A stretch of DNA of 64,000 nt from Bacteroidales bacterium (lineage in GTDB: Bacteria > Bacteroidota > Bacteroidia > Bacteroidales > UBA932), in NCBI GenBank assembly GCA_017620335.1, contig JAFZQO010000009.1, positions 1-64,000 on the forward strand, in the 5' to 3' direction. Numbering within the stretch: position 1 is the stretch's first letter; every line of letters begins with the position of its first letter. The position numbers and the translations under genes were made by a program. Below are positions 43,370 through 53,578 of this stretch, piece after piece. A model generated the notes under the pieces. The model saw only the letters and a program-made list of their open reading frames with translations, had not been told where the DNA came from and ran no database searches.

Positions 43370-43780
43370 TCAGTTGAACAATTCGTTGAGCTGTGCGGCG
43401 ACATCCGGGCCCTGGCATTCGCCGAACAGCATGGTGAGAGTGTTGTTTACATCGTCGAGGACGTATTGTGTGTCCGTGGTTTCTTCGCCGTAGGCGTACA
43501 TGACGCAGGTGTCCGGCTCGCGGGAGAACAGTGCGTGGCCGAGGACGGCCGCGATGGCGAGGGCGGCCGCAGCGGCCAGGAGGCCGGAGAGCCTCCGGGC
43601 TCCGGCCCGGGCCGCACGCCGGCTGCGCTGCGCGCTGAAGTAGCCCAGCACGGCCCTGGCCTCGTCGAAGGCCGGGTCGTCCGTGCGGGCGAGGAACCCG
43701 CGCAGGGCGCGCTCTTCCTCCGGGGACGTCCCGCCCTCGAAGTACTTGTCGATCAATTCTTTCCAATAATCCTGCGTCAT
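43370..43780 (-). CDS. Anti-sigma-factor-like single-pass membrane protein
   Basis: A 136-residue protein with an acidic cytoplasmic N-terminus (DKYFEGGTSPEEERALRGFL), one membrane helix (about 66-84, LLAAAAALAIAAVLGHALF) and a short periplasmic tail. Length, topology and position directly after the sigma gene, with a 4-base overlap, match Bacteroidetes anti-sigma factors, though the canonical anti-sigma domain is not clear. Confidence 0.7.
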   Translation of the reverse strand: MTQDYWKELIDKYFEGGTSPEEERALRGFLARTDDPAFDEARAVLGYFSAQRSRRAARAGARRLSGLLAAAAALAIAAVLGHALFSREPDTCVMYAYGEETTDTQYVLDDVNNTLTMLFGECQGPDVAAQLNELFN

Positions 43781-44262
43781 AAGTTCCGTTCTTTATAAAG
43801 ATCCCTGATTGTCTTCCTTGCCCTTGAGAGCTGAGTCCTTACAGTGGCGGGCTGCATGCCTAATTCTATGGCTATCTGCTCCTGGGTGATGCCGCCGTAT
43901 TCCACTCGTTCCATGATGTAGCGCTGGGTGTCGCTGAGTTCGCTCTCGATCAGTTTCTGGACGGCGGCGAGCTGTTCCAGGCGGTCCCGGCGGTCTTCCG
44001 CCGGCAGCCTGTCCGCCGCGTCGAGCGGGACCTTGTCCCGCCTCCGGCGGACCGCGTCCAGGCTGGTGTTGCGGACCGCCGTGCTCAGCAGCGCTTCCGC
44101 CTCAGCCGTCGTCCGGATGTCATAATCCCGTTTCCAGAGCTTGTAGAAGGCCTCCTGGAGGGCGTCGTCGGCATCCTCTGCGCTGCCGAGGATGCGCCAC
44201 GCGCCCGTCCGGAAACGGTTCCGGAGTCGCAGATAGGTATCGGTCAGCAGTTCGCGCGGCAT
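43777..44262 (-). CDS. ECF-type RNA polymerase sigma factor
   Basis: A 161-residue sigma-70 family protein with region 2 (GSAEDADDALQEAFYKLWKR) and region 4 (YGGITQEQIAIELGMQPATV), and no region 3. It directs transcription of an extracytoplasmic stress or signal regulon, probably including its own operon. It heads the operon and overlaps the anti-sigma-like gene by 4 bases. The signal is unknown; no FecR-type gene or SusC is adjacent. Confidence 0.93.
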   Translation of the reverse strand: MPRELLTDTYLRLRNRFRTGAWRILGSAEDADDALQEAFYKLWKRDYDIRTTAEAEALLSTAVRNTSLDAVRRRRDKVPLDAADRLPAEDRRDRLEQLAAVQKLIESELSDTQRYIMERVEYGGITQEQIAIELGMQPATVRTQLSRARKTIRDLYKERNL

Positions 44263-44320
44263 TGTCTTTCTTTCAATCCATTATTATAAACGCACAAATC
44301 CCCGTTTTGTGACAGCCCTT

Positions 44321-44398
44321 CCCGCAGGGTACGGCAAAAAGGGCTTGACGTGCGGGAAAATGCCCGCAGGTTACGGCAAAAAAGGATTGACGTGCGGG
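44321..44398. repeat. 42-bp-period palindromic repeat, locus B
   Basis: TGCGGG at 44351 and 44393 is again 42 bp apart; a degenerate unit starts at 44321. The unit at 44351-44392 matches the locus A unit at 41896-41937 in 39 of 42 positions. The last partial copy ends 8 bp before the stop codon of the membrane-protein gene. Confidence 0.9.
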
Positions 44399-44405
44399 AG
44401 GGGCG

Positions 44406-45092
44406 CTAGCGGACGATGGGGGCGGAAGGGGCCTCCGGCTCGTCCTCGGGATCGTTGAGGAAGGGGAAGGCGCCGCCCTTGACGAGCCAGGAGAATCCGA
44501 AGAGGTGCAGGAGGATGATCTCGAAGACCATGACAAGATAGCCGTGCGCTCCGAAGAAAAACGCGAAGGCGAGGCAGGCCTCGACCACGAGCAGGCCGTA
44601 GCCGCAGATGCGGTAGATGCGGTTGCGGATGCGCTTGCGCTCTGTCATCTCACCTTTGGACTTGGTGAACTGGAAGATGCTGTTTATGGCGATGCAGAAG
44701 AAGAACAATCCGGAGCAGGCTACATGTACGATGTGGGAAAGCTCCACGGGCATCTGGAAGAAGCCCACCGGCGTACCGTCGGGGATCCAGCTGACCTTGC
44801 AGGGGAAGAGCACGATGCCCAGGCCGAAGATCCCGCAGAGGGAGGTGATGAAGTTGTCGGTATTGTCGTAACCGATATAGGAGATGAGGACCAGGGCTGC
44901 CGGGACCAGCACTCCGACCAAGGCCGGGGTCTGGTAATAGGTGGCCGAGATGCTCCACCACCAGTCGGTGCCGGGATGCTCCGCAATGCCTGCGGAGAAC
45001 AGGGCCAGCCAGGGAAGCGAAACTCCCAGAAATCCGACTAAGTTCCTGATACGAAGGTACATCCTACCTTCTTTAGTATTGTTTTTCGTCAT
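44406..45092 (-). CDS. Multi-pass membrane protein of unknown function
   Basis: About 228 residues from the ATG at 45092; the Met at 45062 (MYLRIRN) is also possible, and the upstream TTG start falls in the promoter box. Six hydrophobic segments are visible, starting LVGFLGVSLPWLALFSAG and ending LVMVFEIILLHLFGFSWLV, with a conserved-looking first loop SISATYYQTPALVG. The tail is acidic and Pro-rich. The loop pattern is reminiscent of DUF998/FRAG1-type six-helix proteins, but I do not assign it. Confidence 0.7.
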   Translation of the reverse strand: MTKNNTKEGRMYLRIRNLVGFLGVSLPWLALFSAGIAEHPGTDWWWSISATYYQTPALVGVLVPAALVLISYIGYDNTDNFITSLCGIFGLGIVLFPCKVSWIPDGTPVGFFQMPVELSHIVHVACSGLFFFCIAINSIFQFTKSKGEMTERKRIRNRIYRICGYGLLVVEACLAFAFFFGAHGYLVMVFEIILLHLFGFSWLVKGGAFPFLNDPEDEPEAPSAPIVR

Positions 45093-45113
45093 ATATCCAT
45101 GTTTATTGCAGTT

Positions 45114-45121
45114 CAAAGATA
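45114..45121 (-). promoter_or_regulatory. -7 box (TATCTTTG) of the membrane-protein gene
   Basis: Perfect TAnnTTTG on the minus strand, 21 bp before the ATG at 45092. Confidence 0.6.
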
Positions 45122-45178
45122 GTCATTTTACCCATAAACTCCCATCCCGCGCCCGTTGGATAAGTGGATACAGTTTCT

Positions 45179-45186
45179 TAATTTTG
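45179..45186 (+). promoter_or_regulatory. -7 box (TAATTTTG) of the second CE1 esterase gene
   Basis: TAnnTTTG match 29 bp before the start codon, with GTTG 20 bp upstream at 45155-45158 as a weak -33 box. Confidence 0.55.
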
Positions 45187-45194
45187 TAGTGTAA

Positions 45195-46456
<1,262 letters not shown>

Positions 46457-46457
<1 letters not shown>

Positions 46458-47722
46458 TGAAAAGAAGGACGTTCATAAAGGGAGCGGCGGCGGCCGGCGC
46501 ATCTGCGCTGCTGCCCGCCGGGGCGCTAGGCAGCCTGCTTGCAGGCTGCACCGGCGCCCCAGCCCCTCCCGCCTGGGACTTCGACGCGCCCGTGGACCGC
46601 TCCGGCACATGGAGCATCAAGCACGGGCGCGCGAAGGACGGGCAGCTGGCCATGTGGATCGCGGACATGGACTTCAAGACCGCGCCCTATGTCAGCGACG
46701 CTTTACAGCAGCGCATGGACAGGGACGTCCTCGGCTATACTTCCACCCCTCCTGAGTTCTATGACGCCGTCGCCGGATGGGTCAGCGGCCAGCACGGCTG
46801 TCCGGTCGACAGGGAATGGGTCGGCTATGCCCCTGGAGTCATCACCTCGCTCAACCAGGCATATCTGGCTTTCACCGAGCCGGGGGACAAGATCGTCATC
46901 CAGCCCCCGGTCTATGACCATTTCCGCCTGTACATAGAGCGTCTGGGGCGTGTCCCCGTCGAGAATCCAATGATTTTCGAGGACGGACGCTACAGGATGG
47001 ATTTCGAAGGGCTTGAACGCCTGTTCGACCAGCGCACCAAAGCCTTCGTGCTATGCAACCCCCACAATCCCTGCGGCATTCTCTGGGACAAGGAAACGCT
47101 GGCCACCCTGGCCGATATCTGTGAGAGGCACGGCGTCCTCGTCTTCTCGGACGAGATCCACGGCGACCTGGCGCTGTACGGCCGGCGGCACTATCCCTTC
47201 TGCGGCGTCAGCGAAGCCGCCGCGCGCATCGGGCTCGTCTTCGCCGGCCCCACCAAGGCCTTCAACCTCGCCGGCCTTTCCGGCACCGCCTACAGCATCA
47301 TCCCCGACAGGGAAAAGCGGGAGCGCTACAAGGCCCAGCTGGGCAATCAGAAGCTCGACGAACCCTCCATCTTCACCATTGTCGCCACTATCGCGGCATA
47401 TACCCACGAGCCTGACTGGCTCGAGGCATTGAAGCGCTACCTTGAAGGGAACATAGACAAGGTAGTCCGTTTCTTTGAAGACAACAATCTGGGCATCAAG
47501 GCTATACGCCCTGAGGCTTCCTTCCTGGTCTGGCTGGACTGCCGGGCACTGGGCCTGCCTCAGGACGAGCTGATGCGCCGTTTCTCCGAGGATGCGCGCA
47601 TCCTCCTGAACAACGGCGCCTCCTACGGAACGGGCGGCGAGGGCTTCGTCCGCCTCAACATCGGCTGTCCCGCCTCCGTCATCGACGAAGCCCTCGCCCG
47701 CATCAAACGTGCCTTCACCTGA
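46457..47722 (+). CDS. MalY/PatB-family PLP C-S lyase with a Tat lipoprotein signal
   Basis: Fold-type-I PLP enzyme of about 421 residues related to cystathionine beta-lyase/aminotransferase PatB. The start is the GTG at 46457 (TAGTG overlap with the esterase stop); upstream frame is the esterase gene. The N-terminus has KRRTFIKG followed by a hydrophobic stretch and LLAGC, that is a twin-arginine signal ending in a lipobox. The body has MWIADMDFKTAP, NPHNPCG, the acidic DEIHGDL and the Schiff-base lysine in AGPTKAFNLAGL. Exported PLP lyases are unusual. Substrate unknown. Confidence 0.87.
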
Positions 47723-47744
47723 CGCAAGCATAATAATCGAAACT

Positions 47745-49739
47745 ATGAAAAAACTGACGGCCGTTACCCTATTGGCGATAGTCCTTTCCCTGTGCGGATG
47801 CACTAAGAAAGAACCGTCCGTCGAGTCCATTGCCCTCAATGTCACTGAGGCCGTGTTGGAGACCGGAGACACGCTCTCGCTGTCGGTCACCGTATCTCCA
47901 TCTTCCATTAAACCGGATGCAGTAACTTGGAGATCATTTTCAAAGGAGGTTGCTTCCGTATCCTCGTCAGGTGTCGTCAGGGCTTTGTCCGAGGGCTCTG
48001 CCCGCATCACCGCTTCGTTGTACGGGCAGACCGCTTCCTGCACCGTCACGGTCGTCCGCAAGGCCCTCCCTGCGTCTTCAGTGGACCTGGACCGTGATAT
48101 CCTCAGCCTGCTTGAAGGCAGTACGGGCGAGATCCATGCCACTCTCATACCTGCGGAGGCCTCTGGCAGGCCGGTTTCATGGGAGACTTCAAACCCTGCA
48201 GTGGCAACGGTAAAGGATGGGGTGGTCTCTGCATTGAAGGAAGGCCGCGCGGTCATAACGGCAAAGGCGGACGATGCCTCTGCATCCTGCACGGTGAATG
48301 TTTACGGGGCTTCTTCCCTGAATCCAATCCCTTTTGCCGACTTAATTCTCAAGTCAAAGCTGGTCGATGCCTATGACTCGGACGGCGACGGCGAACTTTC
48401 ATATTTCGAAGCGGCGTCAGTTACGGTCTTCAAAGATGTATTCGGAGGCGAAAAGGCATTCAAGTCATTTGATGAGTTCGAGTTCTTTACCTGTGTTACA
48501 TCCATCCGGGAGGGGATGTTCGAAGACTGGGACCTCAGGTCGATCAAGTTACCGGATTCGATACGCCGGATCAATCGGAAGGCTTTCAAGGGCTGCGGAC
48601 TGATGAAATCCATCGTCATACCTGATTCCGTGACGGAGCTTCTGTCTTCGGCATTCGAGGGCTGCCAGGAACTGGAATCAATCACGTTAAGCAAGTCGCT
48701 GAAAAGGATAGAAGAGCGGACGTTCCGTGGATGCACGAATCTCAAGAGCATACATCTACCGGAATCCGTTACTTCGGTCGGGAACGAGGCTTTCTGGAGT
48801 TGCTGGTGGCTTTCAGAAGCCATTCTGTCACCTTCGCTCAAAATAATAGGGGACGCAGCCTTCTATGATTGCCGGAGACTATCCTCCATAGATATCCCGG
48901 ATTCAGTCACGGATATGGGATGGGCTGCATTCAGCGGGTGCTACGGGCTGTCATCGGTAAGGATAGGGAATTCCTTGAAGTTTTTGGATGAGAGGGCATT
49001 CTATCAGTGTACCGGGATTCCGGAGATAGTCATTCCGGATTCGGTGATGTACATAGGTGATTCTGCTTTCTACGGCTGCAGCGGCATCACAACCCTGAAG
49101 ATCGGGTCCGGTGTGACAAGCATAGGGGATTGGGCGTTCTTTGCTTGCAGGAGGCTTGCATCCATCGAGATCCCCGACTCTGTCAAGACCATCGGCGCCG
49201 CCGCGTTCGGCTCCTGCGATGGCGCTATGGGTGCTTTGGTCATCCCGGATTCGGTTACGGAGATAGGAGGGGGAGCGTTCGCAAGCTGCTACGGCCTTAC
49301 ATCGGTCAGCCTTCCCTCCACGATTGAAGCTATCGAAAGTACCTCTTTCTACGAATGCCTCGGTCTCAGCAATATCGTCATACCTGATTCAGTGAAACGG
49401 ATCGGCGAAAGAGCCTTCGCGTCGGGTGCCCTGACATCCATTGAAATACCCGATTCGGTGCAGTATATCGAAGAGGCAGCGTTCCGTTTCTGTACCCAGT
49501 TGAAAACCGTTACTGTCGGAAGGTCCATCAGGAGCATAGGACGACAGGCGTTCTGCTATTGTGAGGCCTTGGAGTCGGTCACGGTCCTGGCGGACTCTCC
49601 GCCCAGAGGAGGTGAAGACATGTTCCTCTTGACCAATGATTGTCCCATTTATGTCCCGGAAGTGTCCCTTGAGCAATACCGCAATGCCTGGACAGTTTAT
49701 CTGGACAGGATAATGGCGATTCCCGCTACCGGGAATTAA
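47745..49739 (+). CDS. BspA-like leucine-rich-repeat lipoprotein with Ig-like domains
   Basis: From the ATG at 47745 the product has 664 residues. A lipobox (LSLCGC) is followed by two BIG2-type immunoglobulin-like domains (to about residue 185), a calcium-loop-like DSDGDGELSYFEA segment near 210, and about fifteen LRR_5 repeats of roughly 23 residues with the core IPDSVTEIGGGAFASC. The C-terminal motif YVPEVSLEQYRNAW closes the array. Such proteins are surface adhesins in oral and gut Bacteroidetes. Third-codon positions are less G/C-rich than in neighbours, hinting at transfer or relaxed codon selection. Confidence 0.9.
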   Translation: MKKLTAVTLLAIVLSLCGCTKKEPSVESIALNVTEAVLETGDTLSLSVTVSPSSIKPDAVTWRSFSKEVASVSSSGVVRALSEGSARITASLYGQTASCTVTVVRKALPASSVDLDRDILSLLEGSTGEIHATLIPAEASGRPVSWETSNPAVATVKDGVVSALKEGRAVITAKADDASASCTVNVYGASSLNPIPFADLILKSKLVDAYDSDGDGELSYFEAASVTVFKDVFGGEKAFKSFDEFEFFTCVTSIREGMFEDWDLRSIKLPDSIRRINRKAFKGCGLMKSIVIPDSVTELLSSAFEGCQELESITLSKSLKRIEERTFRGCTNLKSIHLPESVTSVGNEAFWSCWWLSEAILSPSLKIIGDAAFYDCRRLSSIDIPDSVTDMGWAAFSGCYGLSSVRIGNSLKFLDERAFYQCTGIPEIVIPDSVMYIGDSAFYGCSGITTLKIGSGVTSIGDWAFFACRRLASIEIPDSVKTIGAAAFGSCDGAMGALVIPDSVTEIGGGAFASCYGLTSVSLPSTIEAIESTSFYECLGLSNIVIPDSVKRIGERAFASGALTSIEIPDSVQYIEEAAFRFCTQLKTVTVGRSIRSIGRQAFCYCEALESVTVLADSPPRGGEDMFLLTNDCPIYVPEVSLEQYRNAWTVYLDRIMAIPATGN

Positions 49740-49773
49740 CCGCTTTTTTCTTGCAACCCGCCCGCAAATAAAG

Positions 49774-49781
49774 TATATTTG
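49774..49781 (+). promoter_or_regulatory. -7 box (TATATTTG) of the metallo-hydrolase gene
   Basis: Perfect box 20 bp before the Met at 49802; it excludes the earlier frame start at 49781. TTGC at 49751-49754 is a partial -33 box with 19-bp spacing. Confidence 0.6.
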
Positions 49782-49801
49782 TGGTAAATAGCGTTCATTC
49801 C

Positions 49802-50779
49802 ATGAAAAGAAGAGAATTCCTCCGCATCGCAGCCATGACGCCTGTCGCCGCCGCCGCACTCAATCCGTTGAATCTGGCCAAGGCCCAGGATCCCCCGGGC
49901 AGCCGTCCCCCGCAGGGCATGCCTCCGGGCGGTTTCCCCGGAAGGAATCAGGGCCCCGTCGTATATGAGCCCGCAGGCCCCGGCATCCATGTCCGTTTCC
50001 TCGGCACCGGCGGCGCAGACTGGAACGGCCCCTCCTCCAACGGCGAGCTGAGGCGCCATGCGAGCATCCTCGCGGACGGCAAGGTCCTCTTCGACTATAC
50101 TCCATCCGCGGCTGACATGGTCCCTGAAAAGCGTCCGGAGGTCGTATTCTATACCCATTCCCATAACGACCACTATGACGCCAAGGCCGCCCTGGAGCTT
50201 GGCATCAAGCGGGTTTACCTGGGAGAGACATGGCTCGAAAGGGCGAAGAGCGACTTCCAGAAAGCCTCTGAGTCCACGGGCAAGCCCGTCCCCGAGATCA
50301 TCCCGCTCTCACTCGGACAGGTAGTTGAGTTGGAAGGCCTGAAGGTGACGGCCCTGCCGGCCAACCACACTTCCAACTATTCTGATGAGCAGGCGCTTAT
50401 CTATCTCATCGAGAAGGATTCAACCCGCCTCCTTTACGCTACGGACACTGCCGGGCTTATGGCCCTGGCCCTCGCGATGGCCGGTGTCGGGCAGTTCTCG
50501 CGCGAGCGCAAATACCTGACCGGCATCATCATGGAGGCCACGATGGGACTCGACTACAAGAACGACGACCAGAGGATGTTCTCGCACTCCAGCGTAGAGC
50601 AGGTGGCTAATACGGTCAAGGTCCTTTCGGACAGCCGCAAGTATGTCCCCGTGGAAGGACAGAAGGTGTATATCACGCACATGTCGAAGATGCAGCAACC
50701 GTCCCAGGATGTGCTGGACAGTACGCTGCCGGATCCCATCAAGGCCGCATACGACGGCCTGGAGGTCGTATTCCCTTAG
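49802..50779 (+). CDS. Tat-exported MBL-fold metallo-hydrolase
   Basis: About 325 residues with the twin-arginine signal MKRREFLRIAAMTPVAAA and a Pro/Gly-rich linker. The metallo-beta-lactamase fold carries the zinc-binding THSHNDHYDAK and later ligand segments ALPANHTSNY, YATDTAG and YITHMSK. It resembles the UlaG/PhnP-like branch of small-substrate hydrolases; substrate unknown. Its end overlaps the convergent CDF gene by 4 bases. Confidence 0.87.
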   Translation: MKRREFLRIAAMTPVAAAALNPLNLAKAQDPPGSRPPQGMPPGGFPGRNQGPVVYEPAGPGIHVRFLGTGGADWNGPSSNGELRRHASILADGKVLFDYTPSAADMVPEKRPEVVFYTHSHNDHYDAKAALELGIKRVYLGETWLERAKSDFQKASESTGKPVPEIIPLSLGQVVELEGLKVTALPANHTSNYSDEQALIYLIEKDSTRLLYATDTAGLMALALAMAGVGQFSRERKYLTGIIMEATMGLDYKNDDQRMFSHSSVEQVANTVKVLSDSRKYVPVEGQKVYITHMSKMQQPSQDVLDSTLPDPIKAAYDGLEVVFP

Positions 50780-51693
50780 GATTCTTCCGCGGTGGAGGCC
50801 GCGTCCTTGACGGGCTCCATGTGAAGGGTGACTATGGTCTGGGGGCCGAAGCGCTCCTTCAATGTGTTCTCAATACGTGAACTGAGTTCGTGCGCCTGCC
50901 TGAGCGGCATGGCGCCGTCCATCCTTATGTGCGCTTCGATGGCGACGCGGTTCCCGATGCGCCTGGTTCGGAGGTTGTGGGGCTCGTAGATGTCCTCAAA
51001 AGAGTGGAAAACGGAGAGGATCTCCTCCTCCGTCTTCTCCGGCAGGGACTCGTCGGTGAGTTCGCCGAGGCTCGGACGCATGATCTCCCACGCCACCTTT
51101 ACGAGCATTCCGCCGACCACGATGGATGCCAGGGGGTCAAGGACCGTCCACCTTCCTCCGAGCAGCACCGCGCCGCCGATGCCGATGGCTGCGCCGATGG
51201 ACGACAGGGCGTCGCTGCGGTGATGCCAGGCGTTTGCAGTCAGGGCGGATGACTCGAGCTCGCGGCCCTTCCTGGCGGTGTACCGGAACATCAACTCCTT
51301 GAGTAATATGGAAATGAGCGCGGCCCAGAGGGCAAGGCGGCCGGGCGAAGCCAGGTCGGCGCCGCAGAGCCAGGCCGCGAACTTCATAGCCCCTGAGACT
51401 ATGATGCCCACGGCCGCGCCGAACAGCGCCAGGCTGATGAACAGCGAGGCCAATGTTTCGAACTTGCCGTGCCCGTAGTCGTGCGACTGGTCCTGGGGCC
51501 TCGCGCTGATGCCCACGAACACCAGGACTATGATGTCTGTTATGAAGTCGGAAAGGGAATGGACGGCGTCCGCAATCATCGCGGAACTGTGCCCCAGCAC
51601 GCCCGCGATGAACTTGAAGATGACCAGCAGCGCGTTCCCTGCGCTCCCGACCAGCGTTACCCTGTATATCTGCTTCTCCCTTTCCATAGTCAT
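50776..51693 (-). CDS. Cation diffusion facilitator (CDF) metal transporter
   Basis: Inner-membrane antiporter exporting zinc, iron or manganese ions in exchange for protons. The 305 residues have six membrane helices with the metal-site motifs ADAVHSLSDFITD (helix 2) and AWHHRSDALSS (helix 5), then the cytoplasmic ferredoxin-like dimer domain with HNLRTRRIGNRVAIEAHIRMD. The HxxxD pairs of both helices are intact. The start may be the Met two codons in. No regulator is adjacent. Confidence 0.93.
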   Translation of the reverse strand: MTMEREKQIYRVTLVGSAGNALLVIFKFIAGVLGHSSAMIADAVHSLSDFITDIIVLVFVGISARPQDQSHDYGHGKFETLASLFISLALFGAAVGIIVSGAMKFAAWLCGADLASPGRLALWAALISILLKELMFRYTARKGRELESSALTANAWHHRSDALSSIGAAIGIGGAVLLGGRWTVLDPLASIVVGGMLVKVAWEIMRPSLGELTDESLPEKTEEEILSVFHSFEDIYEPHNLRTRRIGNRVAIEAHIRMDGAMPLRQAHELSSRIENTLKERFGPQTIVTLHMEPVKDAASTAEES

Positions 51694-51727
51694 TCAAACA
51701 ATGTCCATGCAAAGGTAATAATTTCCT

Positions 51728-51758
51728 TTTGCTTTGTATTTTTATTTGGCTATCTTGC
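51728..51758 (+). promoter_or_regulatory. Candidate promoter of the zincin-like lipoprotein gene
   Basis: TTTG at 51728-51731, 19-bp spacer, TATCTTGC at 51751-51758 (two mismatches to TAnnTTTG). Confidence 0.4.
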
Positions 51759-51784
51759 CCGCATGAAACAAAGTAAGGTATGTC

Positions 51785-52963
51785 ATGAAGAATAAGGTTT
51801 TATTGAGAGCGGCGTTTCTCCTGCTGGTTTCCTGCAATAACGGCAGCGTGTCCGTGTTCGACCGCGTGGAGAGGATCTGCAACAGGGACGGCGGCAAATT
51901 GTGGGGCGTTAATCTTTATTCCCCTGTCCTCGGCGTCGATTCGCTGAGGCACATTGTCAGCAACGTCGCTGATGCTCCTGAGACCTTCCCACCTGACATG
52001 CCTGTCGCCAATTCCACGACGGAGCTGGACGGGAGGCGCTGGACCATGGTCATCTGGCCTTTGTCCGGAGACGAAAGGCATCAGAACGAACTCCTTATAC
52101 ACGAGATGTTCCATTACCGCCAGCCGGAGCTGGGATTTGAATTCAGTAATCCCAACAACTCCCACCTGTCGAACAGGGATGCCCGCACCCTGCTGAAACT
52201 CGAGTGGAATGCGCTGAAGGCTGCGGCGGGATGCCGGGGAGAGCGGAAGACAGAGGCACTGGCCGATGCGCTGGCTTTCCGGGCCCTGAGACGTCAGCTG
52301 TATCCGGATTACGCCGTCGAGGAGTGTTCGCTTGAGATCCTTGAAGGTCTCGCAGAATACACCGGAAGGCGGCTCGCATCCCCTTCGGACAAGGAATACA
52401 TCCGGGGCCTTTCCAGCCTGGACTACCTTTATTCCTCGGATAATCTGACCAGGTCGTTCGCATACCTGTCCGGACCCCTGTACGGACTTGTCCTGGACCA
52501 GTCCGGACGTCATTGGCAGAAGGAAATGAAAGTTGACAGTGACCTTGGGGCGGCAGTCAAGGAGATATATGGTATCGAACTTCCTGACAATCTTGAAGAA
52601 GCCTGCGAAGCCGCCCGGATGAAGTACGGTTTTGAGGCAGTCGATGCGGTTGAAGAAGAATTCGAGCGTCAGCTTGAAGAGAGGAATGCTCAGCTTGCCA
52701 GGCTGTTCGCTCCGGAAAACGTCATCTCTCTCGACTGTCCAAGCCTTTCGATACAGTTCCCTCCCAACGGCATGATCCAGATGGATGACGGCAGCATGAT
52801 TATCTATGGTGGTGAAGCCTATTGGGACTGGGGATACGTGGAAGGCCGTCCCCTGAAGGTGACGGCAGACTGGAAACACGTCGAACTGCCCCGGCTCGAC
52901 ACCCTTTCGGTCAGGGGAGACACTACGGTCACCTCAGGCTGGACAATGGTCAGGAAGAAATAG
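51785..52963 (+). CDS. Unrecognised lipoprotein with a zincin-type HExxH site
   Basis: A 392-residue lipoprotein (signal MKNKVLLRAAFLLLVSCN). I do not recognise a family. LLIHEMFHYRQ places HExxH at 106-110, and ILEGLAEYTGRR at 185-196 resembles the EGxAEY segment that supplies the third zinc ligand in gluzincin peptidases. The N-terminal half before it is a compact alpha/beta region; a helical stretch with many Glu (about 285-310) and a beta-rich tail follow. It is flanked by unrelated genes with its own promoter. Peptidase activity is inferred from the two motifs only. Confidence 0.7.
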   Translation: MKNKVLLRAAFLLLVSCNNGSVSVFDRVERICNRDGGKLWGVNLYSPVLGVDSLRHIVSNVADAPETFPPDMPVANSTTELDGRRWTMVIWPLSGDERHQNELLIHEMFHYRQPELGFEFSNPNNSHLSNRDARTLLKLEWNALKAAAGCRGERKTEALADALAFRALRRQLYPDYAVEECSLEILEGLAEYTGRRLASPSDKEYIRGLSSLDYLYSSDNLTRSFAYLSGPLYGLVLDQSGRHWQKEMKVDSDLGAAVKEIYGIELPDNLEEACEAARMKYGFEAVDAVEEEFERQLEERNAQLARLFAPENVISLDCPSLSIQFPPNGMIQMDDGSMIIYGGEAYWDWGYVEGRPLKVTADWKHVELPRLDTLSVRGDTTVTSGWTMVRKK

Positions 52964-53001
52964 GGGAATACCGTCAGGCTGACAGTCCCCCCCCCGGTTT
53001 C

Positions 53002-53577
53002 CTAGAAACTAAATGTAATGCCGAAACCGTTTCCGGTGGGCCCGAGACTCAGCTGAGCTTCGGGTCCGTCGGCATTATATGAGCCGACTATATTGTTGAG
53101 TTTCTTGCAGTTGACGGCCAGTATGGGGATGCCGGCGCCCATGGCTGCAAGCCCGGCCCCGGCGGCTATCAGGCCTCCGGTGATGTAGGGCTTGCCGGCG
53201 GAGGCGCCCGCCTCCGCACCTTGCTGTGCGCCCTCCTCGCCGCCTATGCTTCCGAAAATCGCTCCGGCCGCTCCTCCGACAATACTGGCGGTAGCCCCCA
53301 GCAATACTGCGGCACAGCCTCCCAGCGCGACAACTCCGCCGCCGATGGTGAGGCCCATGCCGGCATCCCTGCCGGTCTTAGCCTTCTGCCAGGCGGGATT
53401 GAAGTCCCTCCCGCCTATGTCAGACAGCAGTATCATCTGATCCTCCGTGGAAAGTTTCTCCCCATCCACCTTAATATGCGTCCCGGCCCTCTTTGCAACG
53501 CCGGTCCCCGCATACTGCGCCCATGCTCCCACCGAAAGGAGCATCAGCGCCATTATTACTATAATCCTTTTCATCAT
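53002..53577 (-). CDS. Secreted Gly/Ala-rich protein of unknown function
   Basis: About 191 residues from tandem Met codons at 53577/53574, with a signal ending SVGAWAQ. A short charged part (KVDGEKLSTEDQMILLSDIGG) is followed by two glycine-zipper-like hydrophobic stretches (about 75-110 and 135-160) separated by GGEEGAQQGAEAGASAG, and a C-terminal strand GNGFGITFSF. The glycine pattern suggests membrane insertion. It starts 1 bp after the tocopherol-cyclase-like stop, so it is cotranscribed. A longer upstream frame is only the shadow of that gene. Confidence 0.75.
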   Translation of the reverse strand: MMKRIIVIMALMLLSVGAWAQYAGTGVAKRAGTHIKVDGEKLSTEDQMILLSDIGGRDFNPAWQKAKTGRDAGMGLTIGGGVVALGGCAAVLLGATASIVGGAAGAIFGSIGGEEGAQQGAEAGASAGKPYITGGLIAAGAGLAAMGAGIPILAVNCKKLNNIVGSYNADGPEAQLSLGPTGNGFGITFSF

Positions 53578-53578
53578 T

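Noticed and set aside
52987-52995. Run of nine C residues as a phase-variation switch
   Set aside because: It lies between two converging genes and in neither a coding frame nor a promoter spacer.
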